Assembly: GCA_031422295.1 (NCBI GenBank)
Contig: JANOQM010000009.1
Span: forward strand, 1-64,000
Origin: JANOMH01 sp031422295
Lineage (GTDB): Bacteria > Pseudomonadota > Alphaproteobacteria > Rhodobacterales > Rhodobacteraceae
Reading direction: 5' to 3'
Length of the DNA stretch: 64,000 bases
A program made the position numbers and the translations under genes. Of this stretch, positions 42,809 through 52,960 are shown piece after piece. Below the pieces are notes generated by a model. The model was given only the letters and a program-made list of their open reading frames with translations, was not told the DNA's origin and ran no database searches. Numbering within the stretch: position 1 is the stretch's first letter; the number at the start of each line of letters is the position of its first letter.

Positions 42809-44047
42809 TTACGCCACCTTATCCAACCCAAACGTCTCATGCAGCGCCTGCACCGCCAGTTCCATGTATTTCCGGTCGATCAGCACCGAGATTTTGATCT
42901 CGGACGTGGTGATCACCTTGATATTGATCCCCTCGGCGCTTAGCGCCTTGAACATCTGCGCCGCCACCCCGGCATGGCTGCGCATGCCGATCCCCACCAC
43001 GGACACCTTGGCCACCGCCAGATCGGTGACCAGTTCGGTGAACACGAAATCGCCACGCGTTTTGGCGTCATTCATCGCCTTTTCGGCGCGCAGCACCTGA
43101 TCGTTCGGGCAGGAAAACGTCATGTCGGTGCGGCCATCTTCCGAGATATTCTGCACGATCATGTCGACATTGACACCCGCATCCGCCAGGGGGCCAAAGA
43201 TCGCCGCAGCAATCCCCGGCTTATCTGCCACTGAAATCAGGGTCATCTTGGCCTCGTCGCGGCTATAGGCGACACCGGCGACAGCATTGCTTTCCATGAT
43301 CTCTTCCTCTCCACAGACCAGCGTGCCCGCCGTGTCGGACGGTTCTTCGAACGATGACAGCACCCGCAGGCGCACCTTGTAGCGCATGGCCAGTTCGACC
43401 GACCGGGTTTGCAGGACCTTGGCCCCAAGCGAGGCCAGTTCCAGCATCTCTTCATAACTGATCTTGTCCAGCTTGCGGGCCTTGTCGCATATCCGTGGGT
43501 CGGTCGTGTAGACACCGTCCACATCGGTATAAATATCGCACCTTTCGGCGGCAAAGGCCGCGGCAAAGGCCACCGCCGTGGTATCCGACCCGCCGCGCCC
43601 CAGCGTGGTAATGCGGCCCTCGGCACTGACCCCCTGAAAGCCAGCCACCACAGCGACCTTGAAACCTTCGGCAAATTTCTGGTCGATATGGGCGCGGGGG
43701 ATTTCGATGAAGCGGGCTGCGGAATGGGCAGATGTGGTCAGGATCGGCACTTGCCAGCCCTGCCATGACCGGGCCGGAATATCCATTTCCTGCAAGCGCA
43801 GGGCCATCAACCCGGCCGTCACATTTTCGCCCGATGATACCACCGCGTCATATTCGCGGGCATCATAGAGTGGCGAGGTTTCGCCGACCCAGCCCACCAG
43901 TTCATTGGTTTTGCCCGACATCGCCGACACAATGACGATGACATCATAGCCCTTGGCCACCTCAAGCGCCACGCGCTTGGCCGCCCGGGCGATTCGGTCC
44001 AGCGTGGCGACGGATGTGCCGCCGAATTTCATCACCAGAACGGGCAT
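42809..44047 (-). CDS. lysC: Aspartate kinase
   Basis: A 412-residue protein. The N-terminal kinase motif VMKFGGTSVAT is at 5-15, the SSGENVTAGL motif near 75-85 and GRGGSDTTAVA near 160, and two ACT domains occupy the C-terminal ~150 residues (VGIGMRSHAGVAAQMFKAL). It performs the first step of Lys/Met/Thr synthesis and is probably feedback-regulated through the ACT domains. The ATG at 44047 (MPVLVMKF) is preferred to the longer frame to 44080. Confidence 0.96.
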   Translation of the reverse strand: MPVLVMKFGGTSVATLDRIARAAKRVALEVAKGYDVIVIVSAMSGKTNELVGWVGETSPLYDAREYDAVVSSGENVTAGLMALRLQEMDIPARSWQGWQVPILTTSAHSAARFIEIPRAHIDQKFAEGFKVAVVAGFQGVSAEGRITTLGRGGSDTTAVAFAAAFAAERCDIYTDVDGVYTTDPRICDKARKLDKISYEEMLELASLGAKVLQTRSVELAMRYKVRLRVLSSFEEPSDTAGTLVCGEEEIMESNAVAGVAYSRDEAKMTLISVADKPGIAAAIFGPLADAGVNVDMIVQNISEDGRTDMTFSCPNDQVLRAEKAMNDAKTRGDFVFTELVTDLAVAKVSVVGIGMRSHAGVAAQMFKALSAEGINIKVITTSEIKISVLIDRKYMELAVQALHETFGLDKVA

Positions 44048-44124
44048 GGAGTGCAAACCTTGAAAATCCGTCGTCGTCATAATCGGCTATATGGCCAAGG
44101 GCAATGGGGGGGAATGGCAGCGAC

Positions 44125-45009
44125 TTACCGACGGAATGCCTCGCTCAGGCTTAGGCTGGATACCACGATGATGACCCCGAGCCATTGCAGCGGGCTGAGC
44201 GTCTCGCCGACCAGCAGCACGGCAAAGGCAACCATCATGACCGGCTCTGCCGTGCTGAGCAGGGATGCCCGCGCGGTGCCGATCATGTTGGCACTGATGA
44301 AAAAGCACAGATATCCGAGGGCAAAAGTCAATCCGACGACAAGGGTGAATACCCAACCCACCATGGTCTGCGGCAACATGATGTCGTCGACCAATCTCAG
44401 CCGCGGACCGATCAGGGCTGTCGCCGCAAAGATCAGCATGGCCCAGATCGTCATCAGCAGGTTGGAAAATGGTGCGCCGACCTTTTTGGTCAGGGATCCC
44501 ATCGCAACGATCATCACTGAAAACGACACCATTCCCAAAACCGCAAAGGCCACGCCGCGAAAATCAATGCTGGAAGAACTGACGCCGAGGACCAGTGCCA
44601 TTCCCAGCGCGGCAAATAACATCAGGATCAATTGTGGGCGCGTCAACGGGGTTTCGCCGGTGACATGTGCGGCGACGGCCACGGGCAAAGGGTACATGAA
44701 CAGGATGATGCTCGCCAGGGTGATGTCGATATAGACAATCGAGGCGAAAACACCGACGGCAGCCAGAGTGTGCGAAATGCCAGCCAGCCAGCTTTGGCGC
44801 ATCGCCACCAGACTGACCCGCGCCGAACGTCCGGTCACAAGAATAACGATCAGTAATGCCGCAACCCCGACACTTGCCCGACCCAGCATGACAAAAAGCG
44901 CATTGGCACCGTCGTCATACGCGAACCGTGCCGCACTTGGCATAAGTCCGAACAGCAATGCACCGGTCAGGATCAGAATTATGCCGGTCGCGTTGGGATT
45001 TAAATACAT
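44125..45009 (-). CDS. EamA-family (drug/metabolite) exporter
   Basis: A 294-residue membrane protein with ten predicted helices in two homologous halves, typical of DMT exporters. The second half begins FRGVAFAVLGMVSFSVMIVAMG, and the last helix is LQWLGVIIVVSSLSLS. The substrate is unknown. I use the ATG at 45009 (MYLNPNATG); a GTG at 45030 is an alternative, and neither has a strong ribosome site. Same strand as lysC, 77 bp upstream of it. Confidence 0.85.
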   Translation of the reverse strand: MYLNPNATGIILILTGALLFGLMPSAARFAYDDGANALFVMLGRASVGVAALLIVILVTGRSARVSLVAMRQSWLAGISHTLAAVGVFASIVYIDITLASIILFMYPLPVAVAAHVTGETPLTRPQLILMLFAALGMALVLGVSSSSIDFRGVAFAVLGMVSFSVMIVAMGSLTKKVGAPFSNLLMTIWAMLIFAATALIGPRLRLVDDIMLPQTMVGWVFTLVVGLTFALGYLCFFISANMIGTARASLLSTAEPVMMVAFAVLLVGETLSPLQWLGVIIVVSSLSLSEAFRR

Positions 45010-45128
45010 GTTGCGGGACTTCGAAACCACTTTGCCAAGGTGGGTATCATGGAATCTTTGGCCTGCAATGGCAATTCATAACGCTGAAAGGCGGTTCCAG
45101 CCGACTTGTCATCGTTGTTGGTCAACTA

Positions 45129-45224
45129 CCTCCGCCGGAGGCACCCGGTTGCAGCGGCAGAGCCTCCGGCGGAGGTACTTAAGCAACTCCGAAAATGCAG
45201 CGTAAGGTGGGTTTTAACCCACCA
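45129..45224. repeat. Opposed family-C pair and family-A palindrome
   Basis: CCTCCGCCGGAGG (45129-45141) and CCTCCGGCGGAGG (45163-45175) face one another with 21 bp between, followed by GTAAGGTGGGTTTTAACCC from 45202. They lie between the end of the DUF1178 gene and the start of the exporter gene, both minus strand. Two family-C cores can pair with each other in a larger hairpin. Confidence 0.8.
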
Positions 45225-45228
45225 CCGC

Positions 45229-45708
45229 TCAATGTGTGCCGCGTTTGGGCATAAACGGCAGGGGGGCCACCGGGATGCCGTCCTCGATCAGGCGCATCGC
45301 CTCTTCGGGTTTGGTTTCGCCATAGATTGACCGTTCCGGCGCGTCGCCATCATGGATAGCACGCGCCTCGGCTGCAAAAGACATGCCGACATATTCGGAA
45401 TTTTCTTCGACCTTGCGGCGCAATTCGGCCAAAGCCGCCTCGGCCTTTGACCGTGGCGCCGAAAGTGACGGGCGGGCCGCGGGTGGGGCATGAGATTCAG
45501 ATGACTGATCAACATTTGCCAAAGCGGATGCAGCGGTCAGTTTGTCAGTGACGACCATCGGCGCCATCAAAGCTTTGCTGACCCGCGCGGTGCCGCAGGT
45601 GGCGCAGGATAACAGCCCTGCAACCTGCAAACGGTCAAAAGCGGCAGCCGACTGGAACCACCCGTCGAACGCGTGCCCTGTGTCGCAGGTCATGGTGTAA
45701 CGGATCAT
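45229..45708 (-). CDS. DUF1178 family protein
   Basis: A 159-residue cytoplasmic protein of the alphaproteobacterial DUF1178 family. The N-terminus MIRYTMTCDTGHAFDGWFQS and a nearby LSCATCGTARVSKALMAP contain a zinc-ribbon-like set of cysteines (C8, with CATC), followed by a charged helix (KAEAALAELRRKVEEN) and the MSFAAEARAIHDGDAPER motif. Function unknown. The frame is open to 45891 but the ATG at 45708 matches the family start. Confidence 0.9.
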   Translation of the reverse strand: MIRYTMTCDTGHAFDGWFQSAAAFDRLQVAGLLSCATCGTARVSKALMAPMVVTDKLTAASALANVDQSSESHAPPAARPSLSAPRSKAEAALAELRRKVEENSEYVGMSFAAEARAIHDGDAPERSIYGETKPEEAMRLIEDGIPVAPLPFMPKRGTH

Positions 45709-45940
45709 CCGGCTATCCTGAACATTCATCGTCGTAGAACATAGTCCGCCATGAACCGGCCGGGCGCAAGCCAGATCAGCCCGGCCCGGTATTTGCCAAA
45801 GCAGATAAGCATTTATTGTGGCCACCGGCCACAGTTCATGGCAGGTTACGATCCAGACCACACAATACGAAAGACCAATCGATTGCGCCAACTTTGGTCA
45901 TTCATCAGCCGGGGCAACCGGCCCGTGTCACAAAAATCCA
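45709..45940. other. Intergenic region between DUF1178 and HDAC-like genes (divergent)
   Basis: A 232 bp gap between divergent genes, expected to hold two promoters. A perfect 8 bp stem, GGCCGGGC (45758-45765) with GCCCGGCC (45779-45786), is present, and a smaller GTGGCC/GGCCAC hairpin near 45826-45842. No clear -35/-10 pair was identified. Confidence 0.4.
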
Positions 45941-47074
45941 ATGCGACTGCAGGCCAATAATCCCCGGTTCATCGGGTCCGCGGTTTATCGCGGCTCGACC
46001 TATGGCCCGTGGCATCCGCTGCGAGTGCCGCGCGTGTCTACGGTTATGGACCTGAGCCGGGCGCTGGGCTGGCTGTCAGATGCGCATTACATCACCAGTC
46101 CCCGCGCCAAACCCGCCGCTTTGACCGCCTTTCACACCCCCGCCTATATCGCGGCTCTGATCGCGGCTGAGGCAGAGCAGGCGGTCAGTGCCGACATCCG
46201 CGCCCGCCATCACCTTGGCACACCGGCCAATCCGGTATTCGCCCAAATGTTCCGCCGTCCGGCCACCGGGGCAGGGGCGGTCATATTGGCGGGACAAATG
46301 TTGGTCAACGGCGGCGTCATCTTTGCCCCCGGCGGCGGCACACACCACGGCATGCCCGACCGGGCCAATGGGTTTTGCTATCTCAATGATCCGGTGCTGG
46401 CGATCATGTCGCTGCGCCATCACGGCGTCCGCCGCGTGGCCTATGTCGATATCGACGCGCATCACCCTGACGGGGTCGAGGCGGCCTTTGCCGCCGATCC
46501 TGATGTGCTGATGCTGTCGGTCCATGAAGAAAACCGCTGGCCCCGGACCGGGGCGCTGACTGATATGGGCGCAGGGCAGGTGTTCAACCTGCCGGTTCCA
46601 GCCGGATTTCACGATGACGACATGGCGCTGGTCCGCGATCAGCTGATCCTGCCTGCGATACAGGCGTTCCGGCCGCAGGCGATTGTCCTGCAATGTGGGG
46701 CTGACGCGGTGCTGGAAGACCCGCAATCGCGGCTGGCCCTGTCCAATAACGCCCATTGGGCCATGGTCGGGGCTCTGGCCCCGCTGTCGCCGCGATTCCT
46801 CGTTTTGGGTGGGGGCGGTTATAATCCGTGGTCGGTCGGGCGGCTTTGGACCGGAGTCTGGGGGGTGTTGTCGGGGCAGGACATTCCCGAAGTGCTGCCG
46901 CCCGCCGCGCAATCCGTCCTGACTGCCCTGCGCTGGGACGGGCGGACCCGGATCAGGACGCCGCCCGCGCATTGGACCCAAACCCTGCGCGATCCGGACC
47001 GGACCGGGCCGATTGGTGACACGCTGCGCCAACGTGTGGCCGTTTTGGCCGCCCGGTTGCAGGGCACGGTCTGA
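45941..47074 (+). CDS. Histone deacetylase-like amidohydrolase
   Basis: A 377-residue member of the HDAC/AcuC/APAH superfamily. Active-site motifs: GGGTHHGMPDRANGF (proton-relay His pair), VAYVDIDAHHPDGVEAAF (zinc Asp and His), LQCGADAVLED (second zinc Asp) and LGGGGYNPWS (Tyr). Bacterial relatives deacetylate acetylpolyamines or acetyl-CoA synthetase, so a polyamine link is possible because a polyamine-type transporter is encoded ~3 kb downstream, but this is inference. The ATG at 45941 starts MRLQANNPRFIGS. Confidence 0.92.
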   Translation: MRLQANNPRFIGSAVYRGSTYGPWHPLRVPRVSTVMDLSRALGWLSDAHYITSPRAKPAALTAFHTPAYIAALIAAEAEQAVSADIRARHHLGTPANPVFAQMFRRPATGAGAVILAGQMLVNGGVIFAPGGGTHHGMPDRANGFCYLNDPVLAIMSLRHHGVRRVAYVDIDAHHPDGVEAAFAADPDVLMLSVHEENRWPRTGALTDMGAGQVFNLPVPAGFHDDDMALVRDQLILPAIQAFRPQAIVLQCGADAVLEDPQSRLALSNNAHWAMVGALAPLSPRFLVLGGGGYNPWSVGRLWTGVWGVLSGQDIPEVLPPAAQSVLTALRWDGRTRIRTPPAHWTQTLRDPDRTGPIGDTLRQRVAVLAARLQGTV

Positions 47075-47097
47075 TCTGGGTTGCGCGGGCTTAAAAG

Positions 47098-47120
47098 TAA
47101 GGTGGGTTTTAACCCACCAC
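47098..47120. repeat. Family-A palindrome between HDAC-like gene and modA
   Basis: GTAAGGTGGGTTTTAACCCA with its symmetric continuation. It fills the short gap before modA, same strand on both sides. Confidence 0.85.
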
Positions 47121-47160
47121 CCCTTGCATTCAACGGGGCACAGACTGCAGATTGCGACGC

Positions 47161-47925
47161 ATGTCGAACCTTTTGCCAATGATTGCCAGATCTATCGTAG
47201 CGGCCCTGTTTCTGGCTCCGGCGCAGGCATCGGCTGACACAGCGCTGATCGCCGTTGCCACCAACTTTGCCCCGGTGGCCCAGATGTTGGCCCCTCGATT
47301 TAACGGCCTGACCGGGCATGAGGTGACGATCACTGCCGGGGCCACGGGTAAACTATATGCCCAGATTGCCCAAGCCGCCCCTTTTGACGCATTGCTGTCG
47401 GCTGACATTGCCACGCCGTCCCGGCTGATCGACGAAGGGTTTGCGGTGCCCGGCAGCCAGTTCACTTATGCAACCGGCAACTTAGTTCTATGGAGCGCTG
47501 ATCCCGCCCTGATTGGCCCGGATGGGCCTGCCGCATTGCGCGCCAGCGAACTGCGCTATGTCGCCATCGCCAATCCGGACCTTGCGCCCTACGGTCTGGC
47601 CGCCCAAGAGGTCTTGCAGGCACTGGGCCTGTGGGATGCAGTGCAGCCCAAAATTGTCATGGGTCAGAACATCGGCCAGACTTTTGCGCTAATCGACAGC
47701 GGTGCGGCAGAACTGGGGTTTGTGGCCAGCTCGGCGCTGATTGATCGGTCAATTGGCGGCAGCCGCTGGGATGTGCCCGCCAGCTTGCATGCGCCGATTA
47801 CCCAAGATGCGGTTTTGCTGACCCATGGGGCTGAAAACCCGGCGGCATTGGCGTTTCTGGCCTATCTGCAATCACCCGCCGCCACGGCACTGATCGCGGC
47901 GCAGGGCTATGGGGCTGGCCCGTGA
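47161..47925 (+). CDS. modA: Molybdate ABC transporter substrate-binding protein
   Basis: A 254-residue periplasmic protein with a signal peptide (ending AQASAD) and the ModA pattern TALIAVATNFAPVAQMLAPRF, AGATGKLYAQIAQAAPFDALLSAD (anion-site residues) and FASSALID-like VASSALIDRS near 195. It captures molybdate or tungstate. The ATG at 47161 is chosen over an upstream TTG at 47152. Its stop overlaps the GTG start of modB. Confidence 0.92.
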   Translation: MSNLLPMIARSIVAALFLAPAQASADTALIAVATNFAPVAQMLAPRFNGLTGHEVTITAGATGKLYAQIAQAAPFDALLSADIATPSRLIDEGFAVPGSQFTYATGNLVLWSADPALIGPDGPAALRASELRYVAIANPDLAPYGLAAQEVLQALGLWDAVQPKIVMGQNIGQTFALIDSGAAELGFVASSALIDRSIGGSRWDVPASLHAPITQDAVLLTHGAENPAALAFLAYLQSPAATALIAAQGYGAGP

Positions 47926-48596
47926 CCGCAGCCCTTGGCCCATTGTGGCTCAGTTTGCAAGTCGCGGCCTGCACCACATTGGTGCTGTTATTGCTAGGCA
48001 CGCCATTGGCCTGGTGGCTGGCCCATACCCGGACCCGGATCAAACCAGTGATCGAGGCTGTGACCGCCCTGCCACTGGTCCTGCCGCCGACCGTATTGGG
48101 ATTTTACCTGCTGCTGGCATTCAGCCCCGCTGCCCCGCTGGGGGCGGCATGGCTGGGGGTCACCGGGGGCACGCTGACATTTTCCTTTGCCGGACTGGTC
48201 GTCGCCTCGGCGCTGTATTCGTTGCCCTTCATGGTGCAACCCTTACAGTCCGCCTTTGAATCCATCGGGCGTGGCCCGCTGGAGGCTGCGGCAACTTTGG
48301 GGGCGGGCCCGCTGGACCGGTTCCTGACCGTGGCGACACCATTGGCCGGGCGTGGCTATCTGACGGCGATTGTGCTGACCATGGCCCATACTTTGGGCGA
48401 ATTCGGCGTCGTTCTGATGGTCGGTGGCAATATCCCCGGGCGGACTCAGGTTGTTTCAATTGCGATCTATGAACGGGTTGAAACGATTGATTATGCGCAG
48501 GCGCATCTGCTGTCGGCGATCCTGCTGGCGCTGTCATTCGCTGTGTTGCTGTTGGTCTATTCGGTCAATCGCCGTTTTCCGGTGCGGGTGGGGTAG
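47922..48596 (+). CDS. modB: Molybdate ABC transporter permease
   Basis: A 224-residue inner-membrane permease with five to six helices and the EAA-loop EAAATLGAGPLDRFLTVATP (~residues 121-140), then HTLGEFGVVLMVGGNIPGRT, characteristic of ModB. GTG start overlapping modA's stop (GTGA). Confidence 0.95.
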   Translation: MTAALGPLWLSLQVAACTTLVLLLLGTPLAWWLAHTRTRIKPVIEAVTALPLVLPPTVLGFYLLLAFSPAAPLGAAWLGVTGGTLTFSFAGLVVASALYSLPFMVQPLQSAFESIGRGPLEAAATLGAGPLDRFLTVATPLAGRGYLTAIVLTMAHTLGEFGVVLMVGGNIPGRTQVVSIAIYERVETIDYAQAHLLSAILLALSFAVLLLVYSVNRRFPVRVG

Positions 48597-48599
48597 CGG

Positions 48600-49691
48600 A
48601 TGGTGCTGTCGGTTGATATTACCCTGACCTTTGGTGCATTCACGCTGCGCCTGACCGAAGATATTGCGCTATCGGGGGTCACTGCGGTATTTGGCCCCTC
48701 GGGTTGCGGCAAATCCAGCCTGCTGCGGGTTATTGCCGGGCTGGAGCGCGGGGCAGTGGGCCGGGTCGCATTAGGGGCCGAGGTCTGGCAGGATGACCGC
48801 GTCTTTGTGCCCCCCGAAGATCGTGAGCTGGGCTATGTGTTTCAGGATGCCCGGCTGTTTGCGCATCTGACCGTTGCCGGGAATTTGCAATTTGCCAGCC
48901 GCCGCGCCGGAAAGGCCGCTGGTTTTGCACCGGCAGAGGTGATCCGCGTGCTTGATCTGGACCCGTTGATGCCCCGCCGCCCGGACCAGCTGTCAGGCGG
49001 CGAAAAACAGCGCGTGGCGATTGGCCGGGCTTTGCTGTCCCGCCCGCGTTTGCTGATGCTGGACGAACCTTTGGCCGCTCTGGACGCCCTGCGTAAGGCC
49101 GAGATCCTGCCCTATCTGGAGCGGTTGGCGGCCGAGGCGAAAGTGCCGGTTTTGTATGTCAGCCATGCGGTGTCCGAAGTGGCCCGGCTGGCGACCAATC
49201 TGATTGTCATGCAGGCCGGAACAGTCACCCTGCGCGGCCCGCTGGCGCAGGTTTTGGCCGACCCTGCCGCCGTGCCGCTGATGGGCGTGCGCGACGCAGG
49301 CGCAGTGCTGACCGGGCGGGTGGTCAGTTATGATCCGGTGGATCAGCTGACCGAACTGGCGCTGGACCGGGCCCGTCTGATTTTGCCCGGCGCGTTAGGC
49401 CCGCTGGGCACGCGGGTTCGGGTCCGGGTTCCGGCGCAGGATGTGATTTTGTCTGTCAGCCCCCCGGTTGGCCTGTCCGCGCTGAATGTACTTCCGGTCA
49501 CGATCACCGCAGTGGTGCCGGGGCAGGGGCCGGGCGTTGCGGTTGGGCTGGCCTGCGGGGCAGACTGGCTGCTGGCCCGGGTGACCCGGCGGTCCGTCGC
49601 AGCGATGGGTCTGCACGAGGGGATGCAGGTTTTTGCGATTCTCAAAGCCACGGCAGTGGGCCAGAATGATATTGGCGGGGCGGGGCGCTAA
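48600..49691 (+). CDS. modC: Molybdate ABC transporter ATP-binding protein
   Basis: A 363-residue ATPase: Walker A GPSGCGKSS (~32-40), ABC signature LSGGEKQRVAIGRALLSRP (~126-144), Walker B LLMLDEPLAALDALR, then a C-terminal TOBE/Mop domain (~290-355) for molybdate sensing. It energises ModB. Four bases separate it from modB. No modE gene is visible in the window. Confidence 0.95.
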   Translation: MVLSVDITLTFGAFTLRLTEDIALSGVTAVFGPSGCGKSSLLRVIAGLERGAVGRVALGAEVWQDDRVFVPPEDRELGYVFQDARLFAHLTVAGNLQFASRRAGKAAGFAPAEVIRVLDLDPLMPRRPDQLSGGEKQRVAIGRALLSRPRLLMLDEPLAALDALRKAEILPYLERLAAEAKVPVLYVSHAVSEVARLATNLIVMQAGTVTLRGPLAQVLADPAAVPLMGVRDAGAVLTGRVVSYDPVDQLTELALDRARLILPGALGPLGTRVRVRVPAQDVILSVSPPVGLSALNVLPVTITAVVPGQGPGVAVGLACGADWLLARVTRRSVAAMGLHEGMQVFAILKATAVGQNDIGGAGR

Positions 49692-49842
49692 ATTCCCACT
49701 GAAATCGCCTGCTTTGATATCGATTTTTCCGATACCATATTTCTGATAATTGTTATTGCGAAAGCAACGCGTCCGGCTCAGGTTTGGCATCAGGAAAAAA
49801 GGCGCGAATGCGCTGGCATTTTGCATGAAGGGGAGTCTGACA

Positions 49843-50994
49843 ATGAAAACTTTGACGCAATCCTGTTCGGTTCTGGCGATGATTGCCGTGGCCGCCACAC
49901 CCACTTTGGCCCAAATGACCGAAGTCGGTGAAGGCGAAGGTGCGCTGAGCATCGTCGCTTGGGCCGGGTATATCGAACGCGGCGAGACCGACCCGACCTT
50001 TGATTGGGTCACCGGGTTTGAGGCTGCGACTGGCTGTATGGTGTCGGTCAAGACCGCCAATACCAGCGATGAAATGGTCGCGCTGATGAACGAAGGCGGC
50101 TTTGACTTGGTCACAGCCTCTGGCGACGCATCCCTGCGGCTGATCGCGGGCGAGCGGGTCCAGCCGATCAATGTGGACCTGATCCCGTCATGGTCCACGG
50201 TTGATGAACGCCTGCAGAATGCCGGTTGGCATACCGTGGACGGCGTGCATTACGGCACCCCGTTTCTGTGGGGGCCGAACGTATTGATGTATAATACCGA
50301 CGTTTTCCCCGAGCCGCCGACATCCTGGAATGTGGTGTTCGAGGAAATGATGCTGCCCGATGGTGCCACTAACAAAGGCCGGGTGCAGGCCTATGACGGT
50401 CCGATCCATGTGGCCGATGCGGCCCAATATCTGATGACGCACAAGCCGGAATTGGGCATCACTTCGCCTTATGAGTTGAATGAAGAGCAATATGCCGCCG
50501 CTTTGGACCTGCTGCGCGTGCAACGCACACTAGTCAGCCGGTATTGGCATGATGCGTTCATCCAGATGGATGATTTCAAGAACGAAGGCGTTGTCGCATC
50601 GGGGTCATGGCCGTTTCAGGTGAACATCCTGCAATCCGAAGGCTTGCCGATTGCGTCCACCATTCCGGCCGAAGGGGCCACCGGCTGGGCTGATACGACC
50701 ATGCTGGCCGTGGGCAGCGAACATCCGAACTGCGCCTATAAGTGGATGGAACATTCGTTGGCGTCCAACCTGCAGGCCGATTTGTCGGTCTGGTTTGGTG
50801 GCAATCCGGTTGTGCCTGCGGCCTGTACCGATGGCCGGGGCATGCAAACCGCCGAAGGCTGCACGGCCAATGGGCTGGACAACTTTGACCAGATCAAGTT
50901 CTGGACCACCCCTGTATCATCCTGCCCGGCAGGCGATTGCGTGCCGTATTATCGCTGGGTCAGCGATTATGTCGGCGTGATCGGCGGGCGGTAA
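49843..50994 (+). CDS. Polyamine/amine ABC transporter substrate-binding protein (PotF/PotD-like)
   Basis: A 383-residue extracellular solute-binding protein with a signal peptide ending PTLAQ, then ALSIVAWAGYIERGETD, the type seen in spermidine/putrescine binding proteins (PotD/PotF). GTPFLWGPNVLMYNTDVF and QADLSVWFGGNPVVPAAC follow. The ligand is not resolved by eye: putrescine, spermidine or another amine. The ATG at 49843 has an AAGGGGAG ribosome site. It heads a transporter cluster and is separated from the ATPase gene by a perfect hairpin. Confidence 0.88.
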   Translation: MKTLTQSCSVLAMIAVAATPTLAQMTEVGEGEGALSIVAWAGYIERGETDPTFDWVTGFEAATGCMVSVKTANTSDEMVALMNEGGFDLVTASGDASLRLIAGERVQPINVDLIPSWSTVDERLQNAGWHTVDGVHYGTPFLWGPNVLMYNTDVFPEPPTSWNVVFEEMMLPDGATNKGRVQAYDGPIHVADAAQYLMTHKPELGITSPYELNEEQYAAALDLLRVQRTLVSRYWHDAFIQMDDFKNEGVVASGSWPFQVNILQSEGLPIASTIPAEGATGWADTTMLAVGSEHPNCAYKWMEHSLASNLQADLSVWFGGNPVVPAACTDGRGMQTAEGCTANGLDNFDQIKFWTTPVSSCPAGDCVPYYRWVSDYVGVIGGR

Positions 50995-51002
50995 TTGCCC
51001 TT

Positions 51003-51050
51003 ACGCATGGGTTACACCCAGCCACCGTAGGGTGGGTGTAACCCATGCGT
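51003..51050 (+). repeat. Large perfect inverted repeat after the binding-protein gene
   Basis: Arms ACGCATGGGTTACACCCA (51003-51020) and TGGGTGTAACCCATGCGT (51033-51050) pair perfectly over 18 bp with a 12 nt loop. The hairpin starts 8 bp after the binding-protein stop. Each arm is a variant of the family-A palindrome. It would favour a stable upstream mRNA for the binding protein over the downstream transporter genes. Confidence 0.9.
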
Positions 51051-51074
51051 CGTGTTATTTCAAAGGCTTACCCC

Positions 51075-52045
<971 letters not shown>

Positions 52046-52046
<1 letters not shown>

Positions 52047-52960
52047 TGGGGGCGGTGCTGGGGCGCATCTCGGACCAGTTCTGGCGCAATCCGCGCCTGT
52101 TGCTGCTGTTGCTGGTCCTGCCCCCGGCGCTGTGGCTGGGGGTCATTTATCTTGGCTCACTATTCGCCCTGCTGGCGCAATCGTTTTTCTCGATTGACGA
52201 ATTCAGCGGCATGATCAACCGCGAATTTACCCTGAAAACCTATGGCGAGCTGTTCCGCCCCAGTAATTTCGACATCATCCTGCGCACGGTGACGATGGCG
52301 GCGTTGGTCACGGTGGCCAGTGCGATTGTGGCTTTTCCCATCGCCTATTACGCCGCCCGCTATGCCCGGGGTCGCTGGAAAGCGGTGTTTTATTTGGGGG
52401 TTATGCTGCCCTTGTGGTCGTCCTATCTGGTCAAGGTTTACAGTTGGAAACTGATCCTGGCCAAAGAGGGGATCATCGGCTGGGCGTTTGAATCGCTGGG
52501 GATGACTTGGGTGCTGGAGGCATTTCTGGCGCTCCCGATCATCGGCGGCAATTCCCTGTCGGTCAGTGCCTTTGGCACCTTTATTGTGTTCCTGTATGTC
52601 TGGCTGCCCTTCATGATCCTGCCAATTCAGGCGTCACTGGAACGCATCGCGCCCTCGATGACCGAGGCGTCGGGCGATCTGGGGGCCACCCCGCGCCAGA
52701 CCTTTCGGCACGTGCTGCTGCCCTTGGCCCTGCCTGGGGTCATCGCCGGGTCGATATTCACTTTTTCGCTGACCCTGGGGGATTACATCATCCCGGGCAT
52801 CATCGGCAATTCAGCGTTTTTCATCGGGCAGGCGGTGTCGTCCTATCAGGGCACTGCCGGGAATATCCCGCTGGCTGCGGCCTTTGCTGTGGTGCCGGTG
52901 CTGATCATGGTGATTTATCTGGCCGTGGCCAAACGGATGGGGGCATTTGATGCGCTCTGA
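52046..52960 (+). CDS. Polyamine/amine ABC transporter permease 1 (PotB/PotH-like)
   Basis: A 304-residue permease with six membrane helices and the EAA loop EASGDLGATPRQTFRHVLLP (~residues 208-227). The long periplasmic loop EFSGMINREFTLKTYGELFR near the N-terminus is typical of PotB/PotH. Start at 52046 by overlap with the ATPase stop. Ends by overlapping the next permease. Confidence 0.92.

Noticed and set aside
46076..47179. Minus-strand frame opposite the HDAC-like gene
   Set aside because: Antisense to a gene with an intact active site and crosses a palindromic repeat.
47161..49691. Mo-box or ModE operator for modABC
   Set aside because: No palindrome of the expected type was found upstream; the only inverted sequence is the family-A repeat.
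49692..49842. Hairpin-like TTGCGAAAGCAA before the amine-binding protein gene as a riboswitch
   Set aside because: Only a 4 bp stem with a GAAA loop and no conserved riboswitch architecture; may be chance.
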